From assembly GCA_037127315.1 (NCBI GenBank), contig JBBBDQ010000346.1, positions 5,789,501-5,853,500 on the forward strand: DNA of 64,000 bases, in the 5' to 3' direction. Positions 41,936 to 53,536 of this stretch are shown here, in pieces. The stretch comes from Ascarosepion bandense. Its lineage: Eukaryota > Mollusca > Cephalopoda > Sepiida > Sepiidae. A program made the translations under genes and the position numbers. Each line of letters begins with the position of its first letter. Position 1 is the first letter of the stretch. The notes under the pieces were generated by a model. That model searched no databases and had not been told where the DNA came from. It saw only the letters and a list, made by a program, of their open reading frames with translations.

Positions 41936-42713
41936 AATAAATTAACTCAAACTCTCTTTTGTCAAGTTTTCTATTCATTAGATAGATGAAAACGCTTTAG
42001 TGCTCCCTTGTATATGTTCGTCAGTACAAGGCGTCCATAATTCTCTTTAAATAACATCTAACGTTTGGGAACCACTGGTGGAACCCCTGGTTCACAAACG
42101 GCGCAGTGTGCCTCATACGTAAAGTGGAAGAATATACCAGGTGATGTGGAATGACTGAAAGATAAGCACAGATTAAGAAACATTTTTAAAACATCAGATA
42201 TAAAAAATAAGCATGATTTCAAAATTTAAAATATTATTATGGATCAGTTGTATTCGTATGCATGAGTCCCAGTATAACTTATGATTGACCGATTTTATAA
42301 TTGTAATATTTTTACATTATATCATGTGTTAAGAATATTGTACCTAGGGTCCGAGAATTAAAGGAAAGCATTAACAATGAAAATTCTCTAACTTCGACTC
42401 ACGAACCTTTGAACCTCTCTTTGTTCTTGTTTTTATTTTTAATTGCAGTTTTTATTACATAAAATTTGGTAAGGCATGGGCAAATATTCATCTCGAAAAT
42501 GTTGCTCAGAGAAAAAATCTATTGATGTTAAGAGAATTTTGGAAATTGTAAAATAAATGAAAAGAGACTTAGAATAATCTAAAAGAGAACTTGAAAATAT
42601 TGGCAAGATTTGATTGATTTTTTACGGTTTATCAACCCTTTGCAGATTATTTAAAGCTAGAAAATGTTTTTAGATTGCCAGAAGATTTTAAAATAATGAT
42701 AGTTAAAGGAATA
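41936..42713. other. Unassigned sequence
   Basis: No gene or repeat recognised. Confidence 0.4.
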
Positions 42714-42992
42714 GAATTGTTATTATTTAACCCATCTGTTGGAGGAGAAGAGATGGGTTCAATATTTTTTCAAGGGTATATACATATATGTGAATATAAC
42801 GAACCCAATTGGATTTCGAACTCGGCACTTCGATTAACAATTCCGAGCTATTTTCGATTGCATCATCCGAAAATCTAGGCATACAGCACCAGGCATTTCC
42901 AGGTGATCACCCATCGTTACCGACTGAGCTCGACGTTGCTTAACTTCGGTGATCTTATGGAAACTAGGGATTCAACGTCGTATGTCAATAGG
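42714..42992 (-). mobile_element. Composite SINE: 5S rRNA-like head fused to SINE-B body
   Basis: On the minus strand 42992-42875 follows 5S rRNA closely: CATACGACGTTGAAT, GATCACCGAAGTTAAGCAAC, GTCGAGCTC, GATGGGTGATCACCTGG and CTGGTGCTGTATGCCTA. The internal Pol III control region (AAGTTAAGCAAC and the GATGGGTGA part) is well kept. Immediately after comes GGATGATGCAATCGAAAATA, GCTCGGAATTGTTAATCGAA, a box B-like GAGTTCGAAATCC, ATACCCTTGAAAAAA and GATGGGTTAAATAATAAC, i.e. the SINE-B body. The copy at 8193-8440 has the same order. The single junction, the lack of tandem copies and the substitutions argue against a working 5S gene. Confidence 0.82.
42875..42992 (-). pseudogene. 5S rRNA-derived segment
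   Basis: About 118 bp, close to the 120-nt length of 5S rRNA. Conserved blocks are at both ends and in the middle, with substitutions in helix II/III. It is part of a composite SINE, so it is a retrotransposed derivative and not an rDNA unit. Confidence 0.8.
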
Positions 42993-44050
42993 ACCCATTG
43001 ACAGGATAAGTATAAAGGTTAACTTTAAAACAAAACTGTTTTTCTCGTTGTTTTATTTCAGAAAAATGAATAGAACAATGGCCTGTTGCTTTTGTATTAA
43101 TGTGGTTTAAGAAACTCTTGCCTAATACTTCTCAGGCATATTTATGTTTATTCAAGGTCACAAGTGTCTATCTATGGTCGATTCTTCAACTGGGTATAGC
43201 TTAGTTACAGTATCTTTAAGTAGTTCAAACCCTTAGTTTCAATGACTCACGACATCTTGTGTTATATAGCCACTTCATTAGGTATTAAATCTGCAGCAAT
43301 TCACGAGGGAACAAATAGCTTCTTCTTCGTCTTCTTCCTCGTCGGCGAAAACAACCTTGGCCCCGAAATGTTGGACTGCTATCCATTCGGCGTCTCTCAT
43401 AAATGACGGTTCATAAACACTTCGTAACAATTCAACGGGAATAAACTGCTGCTTCTTCTTTGCAAGTTAAATTAAACGGTGAACCAAAAATCATTATCGT
43501 TTGTCTCCTCTGGAACTCAATTCAACGGAAACCAAAACTGCAACCACTTACTCGGAAATAAAACTGTGGCTAAAGCTTCACAATATTCTTCTCATTGCAA
43601 TGTGACGACGACGGCGACGACTGATGAATCTTCTATAATATCAACATGTAACGGAAAATATTAATTTATGTGGATAGGGTACTGTATTAATAAAATATGC
43701 TTCTATGGATTATATATTTGGGATTTATTAAAAAATAAAACGTTAGGTTTCAAATTGTTTACACAATAAAAAATCATCATCAGTATCTTAATAAAAATAG
43801 ATGTTAAAATTTGCAAATTTGAAATAGATATTCAAGAAGACATGACGAGGAGAAAAGTTTTGGTCACTTACAGGATATATTGAGGACAAGAGGAACTGAT
43901 GGATTAAAACATCAAGTAATCTACCTAACTAGCTTGTATAAAATTGAAAAGAGAAAAGAGAAATACAGAGATAAAATAAGACAAATCGTGCTAAGAGCTT
44001 CAAACCATAGGAAGTTGTCGAAAGTTCTGACAGAGAATAAGAAATAAAAC
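42993..44050. other. Unassigned sequence
   Basis: No gene recognised. 43330-43450 has a GC-richer patch (CTTCCTCGTCGGCGAAAACA; ACACTTCGTAACAATTCAAC) that could be the end of an LTR, but no partner copy was found. The 61-codon ORF at 43479 has no known domain. Confidence 0.35.
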
Positions 44051-44054
44051 TACT

Positions 44055-44310
44055 AGGTTATTAATACTGAGCATCAGGAAGAGACAGCTGAAGTTCCTGG
44101 AACATGCAATGAGGAAGCAGGGCTTGGAAAATCTGACACTAACAGGCCAGATAGAGGGAAAAAGAGACAGATAACTTATTCGAAGGACCTAATCAGGTGG
44201 ATGACGGAACGAGGGTTGCATGATGTAACAGGAGAAGGCGTGCTCAGATAGGGAAAAGTGGAAGGCCATGATCGCCTACGTCCTGAAGGGACAAGGCACA
44301 TAGAAGAAGA
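44055..44310 (+). mobile_element. RTE-like LINE 3' end
   Basis: GGTTATTAATACTGAGCATC (ILSIRKRQLKFLEHAMRKQG region), CTAACAGGCCAGATAGAGGG and GGACAAGGCACATAGAAGAA. It has a short deletion after GGGAAAAAGAGACAG and ends in GAAGAAG. Confidence 0.85.
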
Positions 44311-44427
44311 AGGTTAGAATAAGCTCTCAAGCCTTAACTGACAGTCAGTCTAAGAGAAGGATTTAAAATATAAAGTTTAAAAAGTTAACAGAAAACCTCT
44401 TTATATTTCTAGAGAAGTCAAGGTTAT

Positions 44428-44830
44428 TTGCAGATAATAATGAAAAAAGTAGTCGTCTGGACAATCTCATCAAAGATGAGTGTAAGACAGGAAAGAACCA
44501 AAATGTGGCTCTATAGAAGGATGCTGAGGATACCATGTACCGAATATGGGAACAACGATGAGGTTTTGGAGAGGTTAGAAACGAAAAGGAAAGTAATACT
44601 TAACATCAGGAAAAACAGCTGGATTTTCTGGGACATGTAATGCGGAAGGAGAGCTTGGAGAATCTCATACTCGCGGGACTGATAGAGGGAAGGAGAGACA
44701 TGGGGAAACAACGCCTATATACTTGATAGACTTGAGCAGATGGATTGCGGGGCGGTGTTTGGAAGGGATAACATGAGAAGGGGAGGTAAGAGATAGGGAG
44801 ATGTAGAAGTCATGATTGCATACCTTCATA
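44428..44830 (+). mobile_element. RTE-like LINE fragment
   Basis: Open frame with MWLYRRMLRIPCTEYGNNDE and VLERLETKRKVILNIRKNS, then a frame change before the FLGHVMRKESLENLILAG region and a degraded end. It lies about 120 bp after the previous RTE-like 3' end. Confidence 0.8.
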
Positions 44831-45004
44831 AATGGTTTTATTTTATGATTTGAAGTTTAAAACAGAATCCTATATTCAAAACCATGGAGAAGGCGATGAG
44901 AAACCACTATGACATATTTCCTAAAATGTCATATCATAGACAAAAAGAAATCCATGGAGAGTCATCTACGGCTTTGATTTTTATTGTCATGGCGTTTTTA
45001 AAGA

Positions 45005-45475
45005 ATTCTTTCTCTGTGTCGCTTCAGTACGTAGGTGATCATGGACTTCTACTTGGTTCTCTCTCTTGTCACTTCCAATATTTTTCTTCTTGGTATCTCT
45101 CTCAAACCCCGCTCTGCCATTCATTTGCTCAGTCCTATCAAATAAATCTCAGGCTGTTTTCACCTGTCTTTCTTGCTTTCTCTCCGTCCTGTGAGTATTA
45201 AATTTTCCAATCTCTTCTTCTTCATTACCTATCTCAAGAACCTCAGCTGTCACTTCCTGGTGTTAAGTATGAGTTTTCTTCACGTTTGCATTCTCTAACA
45301 TCTGATCGTTGCTCACGAACAGGGACCTTAGTATCCTCACCATCCTTCTGTAGAACTACATTTCTACCGCCTCGAGCTTCTCCTTCATCCTTGATGAGAT
45401 AATTCATTACTATACAGAAGGACAGATATCCAATAGCGGTCCAACACTCTTTTCTTTATTATCAGGGAACTATAC
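45005..45475 (-). mobile_element. RTE-like LINE fragment
   Basis: Reads on the minus strand from the C-terminal end GATCACCTACGTACTGAAGC near 45020 to the region of GGATGGTGAGGATACTAAGG and RVLDRYWISVLLY-like sequence near 45420-45470. Many frame changes. Confidence 0.75.
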
Positions 45476-45559
45476 ATTTAAAGCCAACGACAAATTAATT
45501 ATACGTATATCCGAAAATGTTGACCAATATCGTTTGACTAATACTAATTTAATTGCAAA
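45476..45559. other. Short unassigned spacer
   Basis: Separates two LINE fragments of different families. Confidence 0.35.
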
Positions 45560-46580
45560 ACAGGCATCTACGCAGATGACACTACAATATACTCCTGCAC
45601 CAGTAAGAAACCTGTCGTGGCGGACAGACATAATCTCGCTGCTGACCTTGATCGGGATCTACACTCTGTGGTGAACTGGGGCAAGAAGTGGCTTGTCAAA
45701 TTCAATTCATCTAAGACCAAGCTGTTGTCTGTCAACCATTACAGGCAACCTCTCCTGCCTCCCATAAGCATGGACCAAGCGATTCTCCCTGAGAGCAATA
45801 CACTACGCCTCCTCGGACTTACCCTGTCCTCAGACCTCAAATGGAACCACTATATTGAATCCATAGCAAAATCTACTGCTAAGAAGGTTGGGTCACTATG
45901 TCGATCCAGGATGTTTTTCCCACCTGAATCCATCCTGCATATATACAAGTCAACCATCCGTCCGTGCATGGAGTACTGCTGCCATTTATGGTCAGGTGCC
46001 CCTGCCGTTCTCCTCAGTGTTCTTGACAGGCTCCAAAGGAGAGTCTGTAATGTGATAGGTACTGATCTGGCGGCTCGACTTCAACCACTTCCCCATCGTC
46101 GAAATGTGGCCCCCCTTTTTCTGTTCTATAAATACTTTCATGGTTTCTGCTCAGACGAACTTAAGTCACTGATGCCTCCTCAACAGGTGTGTACTCGTGC
46201 AACCAGACTTGAAACTGGGTCCCACCCATTCACAGTCAGGTTAGTCAAATGCAGACGACAATTCTACTCCTGCAGCTTCTTCTCTCGCACTTCCCGCCTG
46301 TGGAACTCGCTCCCGTATTTTTGCTTTCCAGAAATTTAAATGCAAAGTCAATACACATCTACTAACCACTGGACTCTAGCTCTCTCCCCACCCCCGTATA
46401 ACCTTCCCTTTCTCTCCACCTATGTATCTGTCATCGCACCTGTTTTCTCAGCTTTCTATTGTTCCTTTCTAACTAGTTTGTACTCCTCACTCTTTTCTAA
46501 TTAATCTTTTTACAGTTATGTAGCCCCCAGCTCATCAGTGGCATTTCTGCCTTGCTCGGGGTGAAATGATTAAAAAAAAA
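45560..46580 (+). mobile_element. CR1/Jockey-group LINE including the catalytic YADD box
   Basis: The longest LINE copy here. It is truncated just before the reverse transcriptase YADD box and continues through the C-terminal domain, 3' UTR and CCTTGCTCGGGGTGAAATGA with an A tail. A 17-nt gap near 46329, relative to the copy at 35461, shifts the reading frame just before the end. Confidence 0.93.
45563..46339 (+). pseudogene. LINE reverse transcriptase: palm active site to C-terminus
   Basis: The reading frame is open from 45563, before the first ATG-type start at 45617. It begins GIYADDTTIYSCTSKKPVV, which holds the two palm aspartates that bind metal in reverse transcription. Then come LDRDLHSVVNWGKKWLVKFN, SKTKLLSVNHYRQPLLPPIS, LRLLGLTLSSDLKWNHYIES, SILHIYKSTIRPCMEYCCHL, RLQRRVCNVIGTDLAARLQP, TRLETGSHPFTV and FSRTSRLWNSLPYFCFPEI. 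The last residues differ from other copies because of a 17-nt deletion. The fingers domain and endonuclease are missing, so it is a dead 5'-truncated copy. Confidence 0.9.
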
Positions 46581-48175
46581 AGACATTGACTTACATCGTA
46601 AACTCTGACATAGTGTAATTTGTTATTTTCATGAAACGTTCCGTTTCTTTAGAGAGAATGTCAAGTCTATAGGAAAGTCAATAATATTAAAAATAAATAG
46701 GAGGATTTCTGATAGCTTGCTTAAATGAGATACAAGCCATGTTGCGAATTAGCCGATTAAGTTTCAGCAAAAATTGTCTGTTTCTTCCAGGTGATTGATG
46801 CTACAAACTCTTTAATTTGTCTAATCAAGAACATCTTGAAGAGAAACGTTATAGTTAGCAAGACAATTGCTATCTTTGAGTAAAACTCAAGAAATTAACC
46901 AATCTTTAAGTTCTATTTTAAACAAAAAAAAGGTAACCTATCAGCTGGATATAGTCTACTTACTTTAATCTGGCACAAGGCCACATGTTCTGGGAAACCA
47001 ATGAGGATCACAAACACGGTAACAATAAATAACACTGTATTCATTCATTATTGACGTGCAATGATTCTACCAAAAATAGAATATTGTGGAGATCATTGAT
47101 CGTTTTCACAGTTTCATAAAACATAAAAAATGGAAATAGAGAGTATGATTTTATAAAAAGATGCATCTGCCTTTGTTTAGTAGAAGGCCACAAGTATAGA
47201 GCACTTGGGAAGGGTAAAACGTATAGAAGATCAATAATAGTCTGCTAATATAATGTGATTTTTAATACAATAGACAACAAATACAAGTCCCAAGAGCCAT
47301 TCAAGTTAGAGTTACTGATTACTAAATGAGAGGGTGGCAAGAGTGTAAGAGGTGCAATTAATGAGGACATAAAAAAATAAATAACGTATGACCCTAAACT
47401 TGGAGAGGTTAACAGTGAAACATCCTGTCAGTAGACTTTTTTCCTACGTAAAAGTCCTACTAATGTTATTCGAGAGGAATGAGGATGTATCGATTCAGTG
47501 AACGTGGCATTGCGTGCACTGGTTGCGAAGGTCTGGACCGATGAGATTTAAGATGGTAGCTCGTCTAAATATCTGTCAAGTATCTGTTGCTAGCCTCTCG
47601 CTCCTCCCGAGAAGCTAGAAACGTTTCGAAAAGAATTGTAGAGTTTAAAACAATTCGTTACACATAAGGCTAATTAGCACGTTCGAAAAATTTGGTATTT
47701 AATGCCAAAATGAGGATTGCTAGGAATTATACTATTTCGAGATATTTTTGATTTTGTCAGGTAGTGGAAGATTTCAGAACAGAATTGCTATTCTAGACTA
47801 AAAAAAGCAAATGATATTTCTATAATGAGTAACAGAGTCTAACAAAAGCGGATCGGTGGGTCGATGTCTCAGAAGAAGACGAGGTGATATCGTTAGATAT
47901 CTGAAAATCTCTAGATGGTTATACGTCAAGATATGCTATACCTCACAGCGTCATCGGTAGTTCTTAGTAAAAGTTAAACGAACGCCCTTTGCTACAGGCA
48001 TATGTATACTTTATAATATCAACAGTTTCCGGGTTATGGCGGGAACAACCAAGTGACATTCATTGTACTCACAAAATAGAAGCAGGTTTTTGTTTCTTAC
48101 AAATACTGCAAAAGCAACAAAGTATTTAAAGTAAATCTACAAATTTTAGAATATCTGAAAAAAATTCTTATGGTT
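46581..48175. other. Unassigned sequence with one dispersed repeat
   Basis: No gene recognised over about 1.6 kb. 47880-47990 matches 51545-51657 (GTCAAGATATGCTATACCTC versus GTCAAGATATGCTGCACCTC; AAAGTTAAACGAACGCC versus AAGGTTAAACGAAAGCC), so it is part of an unnamed dispersed repeat. Confidence 0.4.
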
Positions 48176-48505
48176 CCCTTCTACGAGGAATGGACTTTCT
48201 CTCTTGTAATATATGCGTGACTTTCGGAAGGCATATGACAGGCAGTTGACGAGAGCTTGTAAGCGGGTAAAGCCAGCTACGATTGATGCAATAAGCAGCG
48301 TAACTGTACTGTTTGGACTTACTTATTCTATTTACTTATTAGTAACACTTGCTTTGTACATATGTTCTTGTTATACTCATACACTGTTTTGAACCTACCT
48401 TCTGTTTTCCGTGTCTTACTTCCGGCCAAACCGGTCACTACAACATTGCAGCGAAGTCTCGCCACAACTCTACAACGAATTGGCGACGAAGATCCACTAC
48501 ACATG
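48176..48505 (+). mobile_element. Possible Gypsy-type LTR end and primer-binding region
   Basis: CCGGTCACTACAACA followed after a gap by AATTGGCGACGAAGATCC resembles the U5-to-leader junction of Ty3/Gypsy elements, where TTGGCGACGA-like sequence often follows the 5' LTR. No second LTR and no gag were found nearby, so this would be a remnant or solo LTR. Weak call. Confidence 0.3.
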
Positions 48506-48712
48506 GATGTTTAAATCATTTATCTTGTTTAAAATTATATGCCACTTCTAATACCTCCACTGAATATTTGAGAGTGCATAGCTTCTTTATCACACCAATC
48601 CCATTAGGAAAGAAGTAAATCTGTTCCTTCTCTCCTCAGTTGTGCTTTAAATAGCAGGTTAGACTGAGTCTTTTAACTTTAGTTGACAACCAGTCTAAAA
48701 AAAGATGTGTTT
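48506..48712 (+). mobile_element. tRNA-derived SINE (family B), tail fragment
   Basis: CCATTAGGAAAGAAGTAAAT, GTGCTTTAAATAGCAGGTTA and GACAACCAGTCTA follow SINE-B order from about 48575. The head is lost. Confidence 0.55.
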
Positions 48713-49227
48713 ACAAAACTGTAGAATCACTTCTACATGCACGTACATACCTACATACATATCGTCATGCACACACTTTCATACACATATACCCACACAC
48801 ATTTACGTGAGGACCGCACGTGAAACTTTCTTTTTTCCCGCGTTTATTAAGAAATATATAAACTGATTTCCACAGGTGCTTAACCAGTTAGATGTTGTTT
48901 TTCGGGGCATATAGCCAGAATGCTGTTCGTTCCTTTCAATTCATATACTGGGCTAATTGCATTCAGCATTTACCTACATAAAAATGTTTCTCTCTTTATC
49001 TTATAAGTACAATGCAATGCATGTATAATTATATTCACTACTATTCAGTACAAACATATTATTTCCTTTTCAGGAACATTTCTAGCATGAATATTGAGAC
49101 AATATCTTTAATATCTAAGAAAGAACATTCTTCACGACATCTTGCATTCACGAATTAATCAATCTTGTAACCTTACTTAATAAATGTTGTTATTTTCGTT
49201 ACATTGTGCTTTGAGCTATTTTATTTA
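48713..49227. other. Unassigned sequence
   Basis: No gene recognised; short CACACA runs near 48770-48800. Confidence 0.4.
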
Positions 49228-49682
49228 CTAGCAGTATAGCCCGGCGTTGCTCGAGCGTAATGAAAGCTTTAAAACTAATCCATGGTCTTGGAGCTCAGAC
49301 TTTTTGGACGTTGGCACGAAAGACTAAAAAGCAATAGTTGTTTCCAGTTAAAGCGAAACCGTAGAATGAAAAAAAATGAATGGATATAAGTCAAATTTTG
49401 ATTTCCTGGTATCGATATCAAATTTTCTGCACTATTGTAAGAACTGCAACCTTGAAACTTCTGAATATCGTTTCTTATGTCTTTGTCTATGAGTGTATCA
49501 AATTTGATTAAAATCGGACCACTCACTCCTTCTATAACCCGATTTTTTCGATTATGGATTTTCGATATAAATCGGGGGTACCTCGACAGAAAACGTAGCC
49601 ATGAACACTCGCAGACGCTTATAGTACAACTGTGTAAATTTTCAAGAAAATCGGTTCAGCCGTTTCGGAGTCTATAGGTAAC

Positions 49683-49740
<58 letters not shown>

Positions 49741-49769
49741 ACAAAGTTCCATTTATAAATAAGTTCAGA
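49228..49769 (-). mobile_element. Non-autonomous Helitron-like element with an internal deletion
   Basis: The minus-strand 5' end is A|TCTGAACTTATTTATAAATG (49769) and the 3' end is GAGCAACGCCGGGCTATACTG + CTAG (49228-49231) + T. Both A and T flanks are intact. About 170 bp are missing between GATATCAAA and TTTTCTGCACTATTG (near 49430), removing the TA tract. Confidence 0.88.
49686..49737. repeat. (CA)n microsatellite inside a Helitron copy
   Basis: About 26 CA units at the same internal position as in other copies. Confidence 0.95.
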
Positions 49770-49884
49770 TAAATGAGGTGGTTTGGACAACCAACCTACT
49801 TTTCACTGTTAAAATTACTACCCCGACGGTCAGTCTACCACATACTGGTACCAGATTTGTCGAAACCACTACAAAACCGGTACT

Positions 49885-50345
49885 TGTTTTTCTCTGTCCA
49901 GTGTCCTTTTCAGGACGTTGGTGATCATGACTCTATACAATTTCCGATCCTTTGTGGCTTTTAATAAATTTGGGCTTTTTGTTATCCTTCCGAAATCTTG
50001 TTTCGCCATCCATTTACTCAAGCTCTCTAGGTAGGTCATGGTGTTTTCCTCTGTCAGTTTTATTCCTTATGTTGACTTCTTCGTTTATACATGTTCGGTT
50101 CATGCTATCCTCAGGATCTTTCTGTAGAACCACATTTCTATTTCTCAAAGTTTCATTTTCATCTCTGAAGTCCTTGTCCAGCATTCACCGCCGTCTAGAA
50201 GGACTGATATTACATAATAGTTTAGTACATTTTGTTTTGTTTCTATCGACATTTTTCTGTTTCTTAATAATTTGCTTAGCTTTGAAAGAGATCTTTTTTG
50301 TGCACTCACTGATTTTAGTGTCACACTTTCCATCCTTTATTAAAA
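49885..50345 (-). mobile_element. RTE-like LINE fragment
   Basis: Minus strand reads DGKCDTKISECTKKISFKAK-like from 50340, RNRKMSIETKQNVLNYYVIS, GGECWTRTSEMKMKL (ORF 50145-50333), then WFYRKILRIA and the AYLESLSKWMAKQDF-like end near 50000 down to GTCCTGAAAAGGACA at 49905. The GAA tail is not visible. Confidence 0.8.
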
Positions 50346-50884
50346 CATATCTGTTGTGATAATTGTTATAGGGAAACACACCTATTCCTCAGATAATGGA
50401 CTCTCCCTCCTATATTAATATGAGTTAACAGGAAGTTAACGGGGCAAGTTTTAAGAAGTTCTTGAGAATTCCATAGAAGTTCTTTAAAGTTCTATTGGAG
50501 TTCAGTAAAACTACTAGGCAGTTGATAATAGTTGACGAGTTTAGCCAAATACTAAGGAGTCAGCTTTCAGTGGAAGATTACCAAGTTCCTAATATTTTGG
50601 GTGCGTTGCCGATTAGCAACCGACATAGGCCGATTATAACCTTCAGTGCGAAAACGACTCCACAACATTAATTTACCATTATCTCCTTACAATCATAAAT
50701 AAATTGTTCCATTTATAAGTACTTTTGGGTAATTGTCTAAGAGATAGAAGATTGAAGTGGCTTTTTTAGCTGAGTATTGAATATTACTATTACTATCACT
50801 ACTGACTTTGTTGAGTAAAGTGTTGAGTCTTGCCAGAACACACATCACAAATTCCCAGATATTTAACTTATAATTGATTTGAGT
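50346..50884. other. Unassigned sequence
   Basis: No gene recognised. GAAGTTCT-type motifs recur near 50430-50500. Confidence 0.4.
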
Positions 50885-51060
50885 TTTTTTTAATCGTTTC
50901 ATCTCAAGCAAAGCATTCCGCTGCCACTATTGCGCAGGAGGTTACATTGGGGAAAGTGATGAGAAAGAGTGGTTAGATATAGGAAATGTCGAAAGGAGAC
51001 GGATGAGGATACCGAGGATGGGGGTTGGGCAGATGGGAAGAGTGTTTTCGGGAAGACTAA
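50885..51060 (-). mobile_element. CR1/Jockey-group LINE 3' UTR end
   Basis: Poly(T), CATCTCAAGCAAAGCATTCC and the 3' UTR up to GGGTTGGGCAGATGGGAAGA match 23440-23620. No coding sequence is included. Confidence 0.85.
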
Positions 51061-51869
51061 AAACGTTGTTCTAAGGGACATCACACAGGAAGTCGCGGAA
51101 CGAGTCCCAGTCTGCTCTTTAGTAGCAGTAGGATATTCTGGTGGTCTGAGTTTCTTGGGTAGAGTGGGAGTGGATAAAGATGTTAAAGGAAACTACGGCG
51201 TGGTCAAAGTTTCCGAATAGGGCAGAGCTGCTTGGCAGTGCAAGAGTCTGGGGTGGATTTGAAGCAGAGGTCGAGTAGCGAGTCCCTTCAATTAGTACCC
51301 CAATCTGTAATTTACATGTTGGGCTGTTTCTTTTGCTAACAACTATGCATTTTGTCTTCCTGTAATTGATTTTTATGCTTTTTTTCTCACAAGATTTATT
51401 ATAAGAAATACAATTTTGGCACAAGATCAATATTTGGGGAGAGACAAAAACTGAGGCTGGTCATCAATAACTACCTTATACCTAGCTAATCCAACTCACG
51501 ACCCAATCATTCTTTACAATTTTCCATTCACCAAAAGTCGATGATATAGTGAAAAACGAGACCTGCTTCGTTAGATATGCGAAGATTCCTAACTAACCAT
51601 AGGTCAAGATATGCTGCACCTCACAGTGTTCTTAGTAAAGGTTAAACGAAAGCCGTTTGAAAGGATCCTTCCATGATAAATCAATCCACCATACACCATA
51701 ATGCCTCATACATTCAGGGAACCTAATAAAAGAGATAATCCCCACATGAAATTAAAAAAAAACTTTCTTACGTAAAATATACATACAAAATATATAAAAA
51801 TTACACATGAAATGTAATGAAACCGGGTAGGGGGGTACATAAAACAAAAATATTTTTCTTCTCATTTTC
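51061..51869. other. Unassigned sequence with part of a dispersed repeat
   Basis: 51545-51657 matches 47880-47990. The rest shows no gene; the 103-codon minus-strand ORF at 51119 has no recognised domain. Confidence 0.4.
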
Positions 51870-51950
51870 CCTCATTTTCTTCTGTAGCAGTTTTTGTAGT
51901 TTATTCTATACGTCTGCTATCAACATTGTATCATCTGCATATCTCGTGGG
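51870..51950 (-). mobile_element. RTE-like LINE fragment around the YADD box
   Basis: On the minus strand the fragment encodes RYADDTMLIADV-like residues followed by LQKLLQK, matching 21830-21900. Only this small piece remains. Confidence 0.6.
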
Positions 51951-52816
51951 TCGGGGGTTGGCAGACACAACCGTGTCGTTAACAGGAAACCACTCATCTT
52001 GCTGAAAATATTACTTTTCTTGACGTCATTCTTAGCTTCGTTTAGCATAAGATCACAGATATTGAGAAAATATTAAGGATTGAAATAACAGCAAATGAAT
52101 AGTGATTTTGGAGATTCGATCGATAAAAATTACTGGCGAACCGGTAATAATGTGTAATTATTGTATCTCTTTGCAGTATGAGAGACTGGGTAACCATATT
52201 TTTAAAATAATTACCATATTATTGGCTTACAACTGCTAATCAAATATACATTAATTCTTTACTTAGGTTGATGGATATTTAAAAGAAATTTTAGAGATAC
52301 AAAATTTTCTATGTGTTTATATAAAAAAATGCTTAGCAACCAGATATTCTGTTTAAAAGACAATTATATTCATAAATAAGCACATATATATGGGTAGATA
52401 TCGACCATTTGATTAATTCAATAGAAAAAGCTAAATCTATTTTGGCAGTTATCGATCCTTTTTTCCCAATTGCAGAAATAGAATCAATCAAGTGATGGCC
52501 AAATATGTACAAATTGTAATAAGTAATTAATCATTATTATACGTCTAAACATTTTTTTACGGACTTGTAGTTTAAGCATTATTCAAATAACACTTTTAAA
52601 GCTTATGGCTCCACTAAGTATGAGTAATAAATGTAACAATGCTAGCAGTATAGCAACAGTTAACAAAACAAAAAGAGGCTTATAAACAAGGAATAACGAA
52701 AGTTGTCTTCCCGAAACTAAGCCAATTATTAAAAGATAAAAAATGATTTAGAAACAAAGAAAATAGGGTAAAACTGCATTGTAATATGGCAACAAACGTT
52801 CAATATATATCGAAAA
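51951..52816. other. Unassigned AT-rich sequence
   Basis: No gene recognised. GCTAGCAGTATAGCAACAG near 52640 is a weak echo of the Helitron 3' end. Confidence 0.4.
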
Positions 52817-53536
52817 CTAGCAGTATAGCCCGGCGTTGCTCGGGTGTAATGAAAGCTTTAAAATTAATCCATGGTCCTGGCGCTCAGACTCTTTAGACGT
52901 TGGCATGAAAGACTAAAAAGTGATAGTTGTTTCCAGTTAAAGCGAAACCGTAGACTGAAAGAAAAATGAATGGATGTAAGCCAAATTTTGATTTCATAGT
53001 ATCGATATCAAAAATGTTTTTTCGTTGTAAACTAAATTTTGAAGGCTAAATAAGTTCTCTGAGTAAATTGTATCATGGCTGAGACTAAGAACTACAATTA
53101 TACCTACTTAGAGCCAAAACCCGAAGCAAAAACTAACATAAAAAGGCTGAGAAAATACAGACATACAGGCAGATAAACAGATACACACACAAACCTCTTG
53201 ACTTTTATACATATATATTATCAATTTTCTGCACTATTGTAAGAACTGCAACCTTGAAACTTCTGAATATCGTTTCTTATGTCTTTGTCTATAAATGTAT
53301 CAAATTTGATTAAAATCGGACCATTCCTTCTATAAACGGATTTTTTCGATTATCGATTTTCGATATTTATCGGGGGTACCTTGACACAAAACCAAGCTAA
53401 GAACACTCGCAGACACTTATAGTACAACCGTGTAAATTTTCAAGAAAATCTGTTCAGCCGTTTCGGGGTCTATAGGTAACTGATACACACACAGCACACA
53501 CACAGAGACAAAGTTCCATTTATAAATAAGTTTAGA
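52817..53536 (-). mobile_element. Non-autonomous Helitron-like element, complete
   Basis: A|TCTAAACTTATTTATAAATG (5' end at 53536) to GAGCAACGCCGGGCTATACTG + CTAG (52817-52820) + T. It contains both internal halves and a short TATACATATATAT segment instead of a long TA tract. About 720 bp, the same length as the copy at 30349. Confidence 0.9.

Noticed and set aside
42875..42992. Possible functional 5S rRNA gene
   Set aside because: There are many substitutions, no tandem unit, and a direct fusion to a SINE body that recurs elsewhere.
46581..48175. Search for host exons in the longest unassigned stretch
   Set aside because: No long open frame with splice-like borders or recognisable protein motif was found; short frames are consistent with chance.
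48349..48618. 89-codon ORF
   Set aside because: It spans the possible LTR/leader junction and a SINE fragment and has no known domain.
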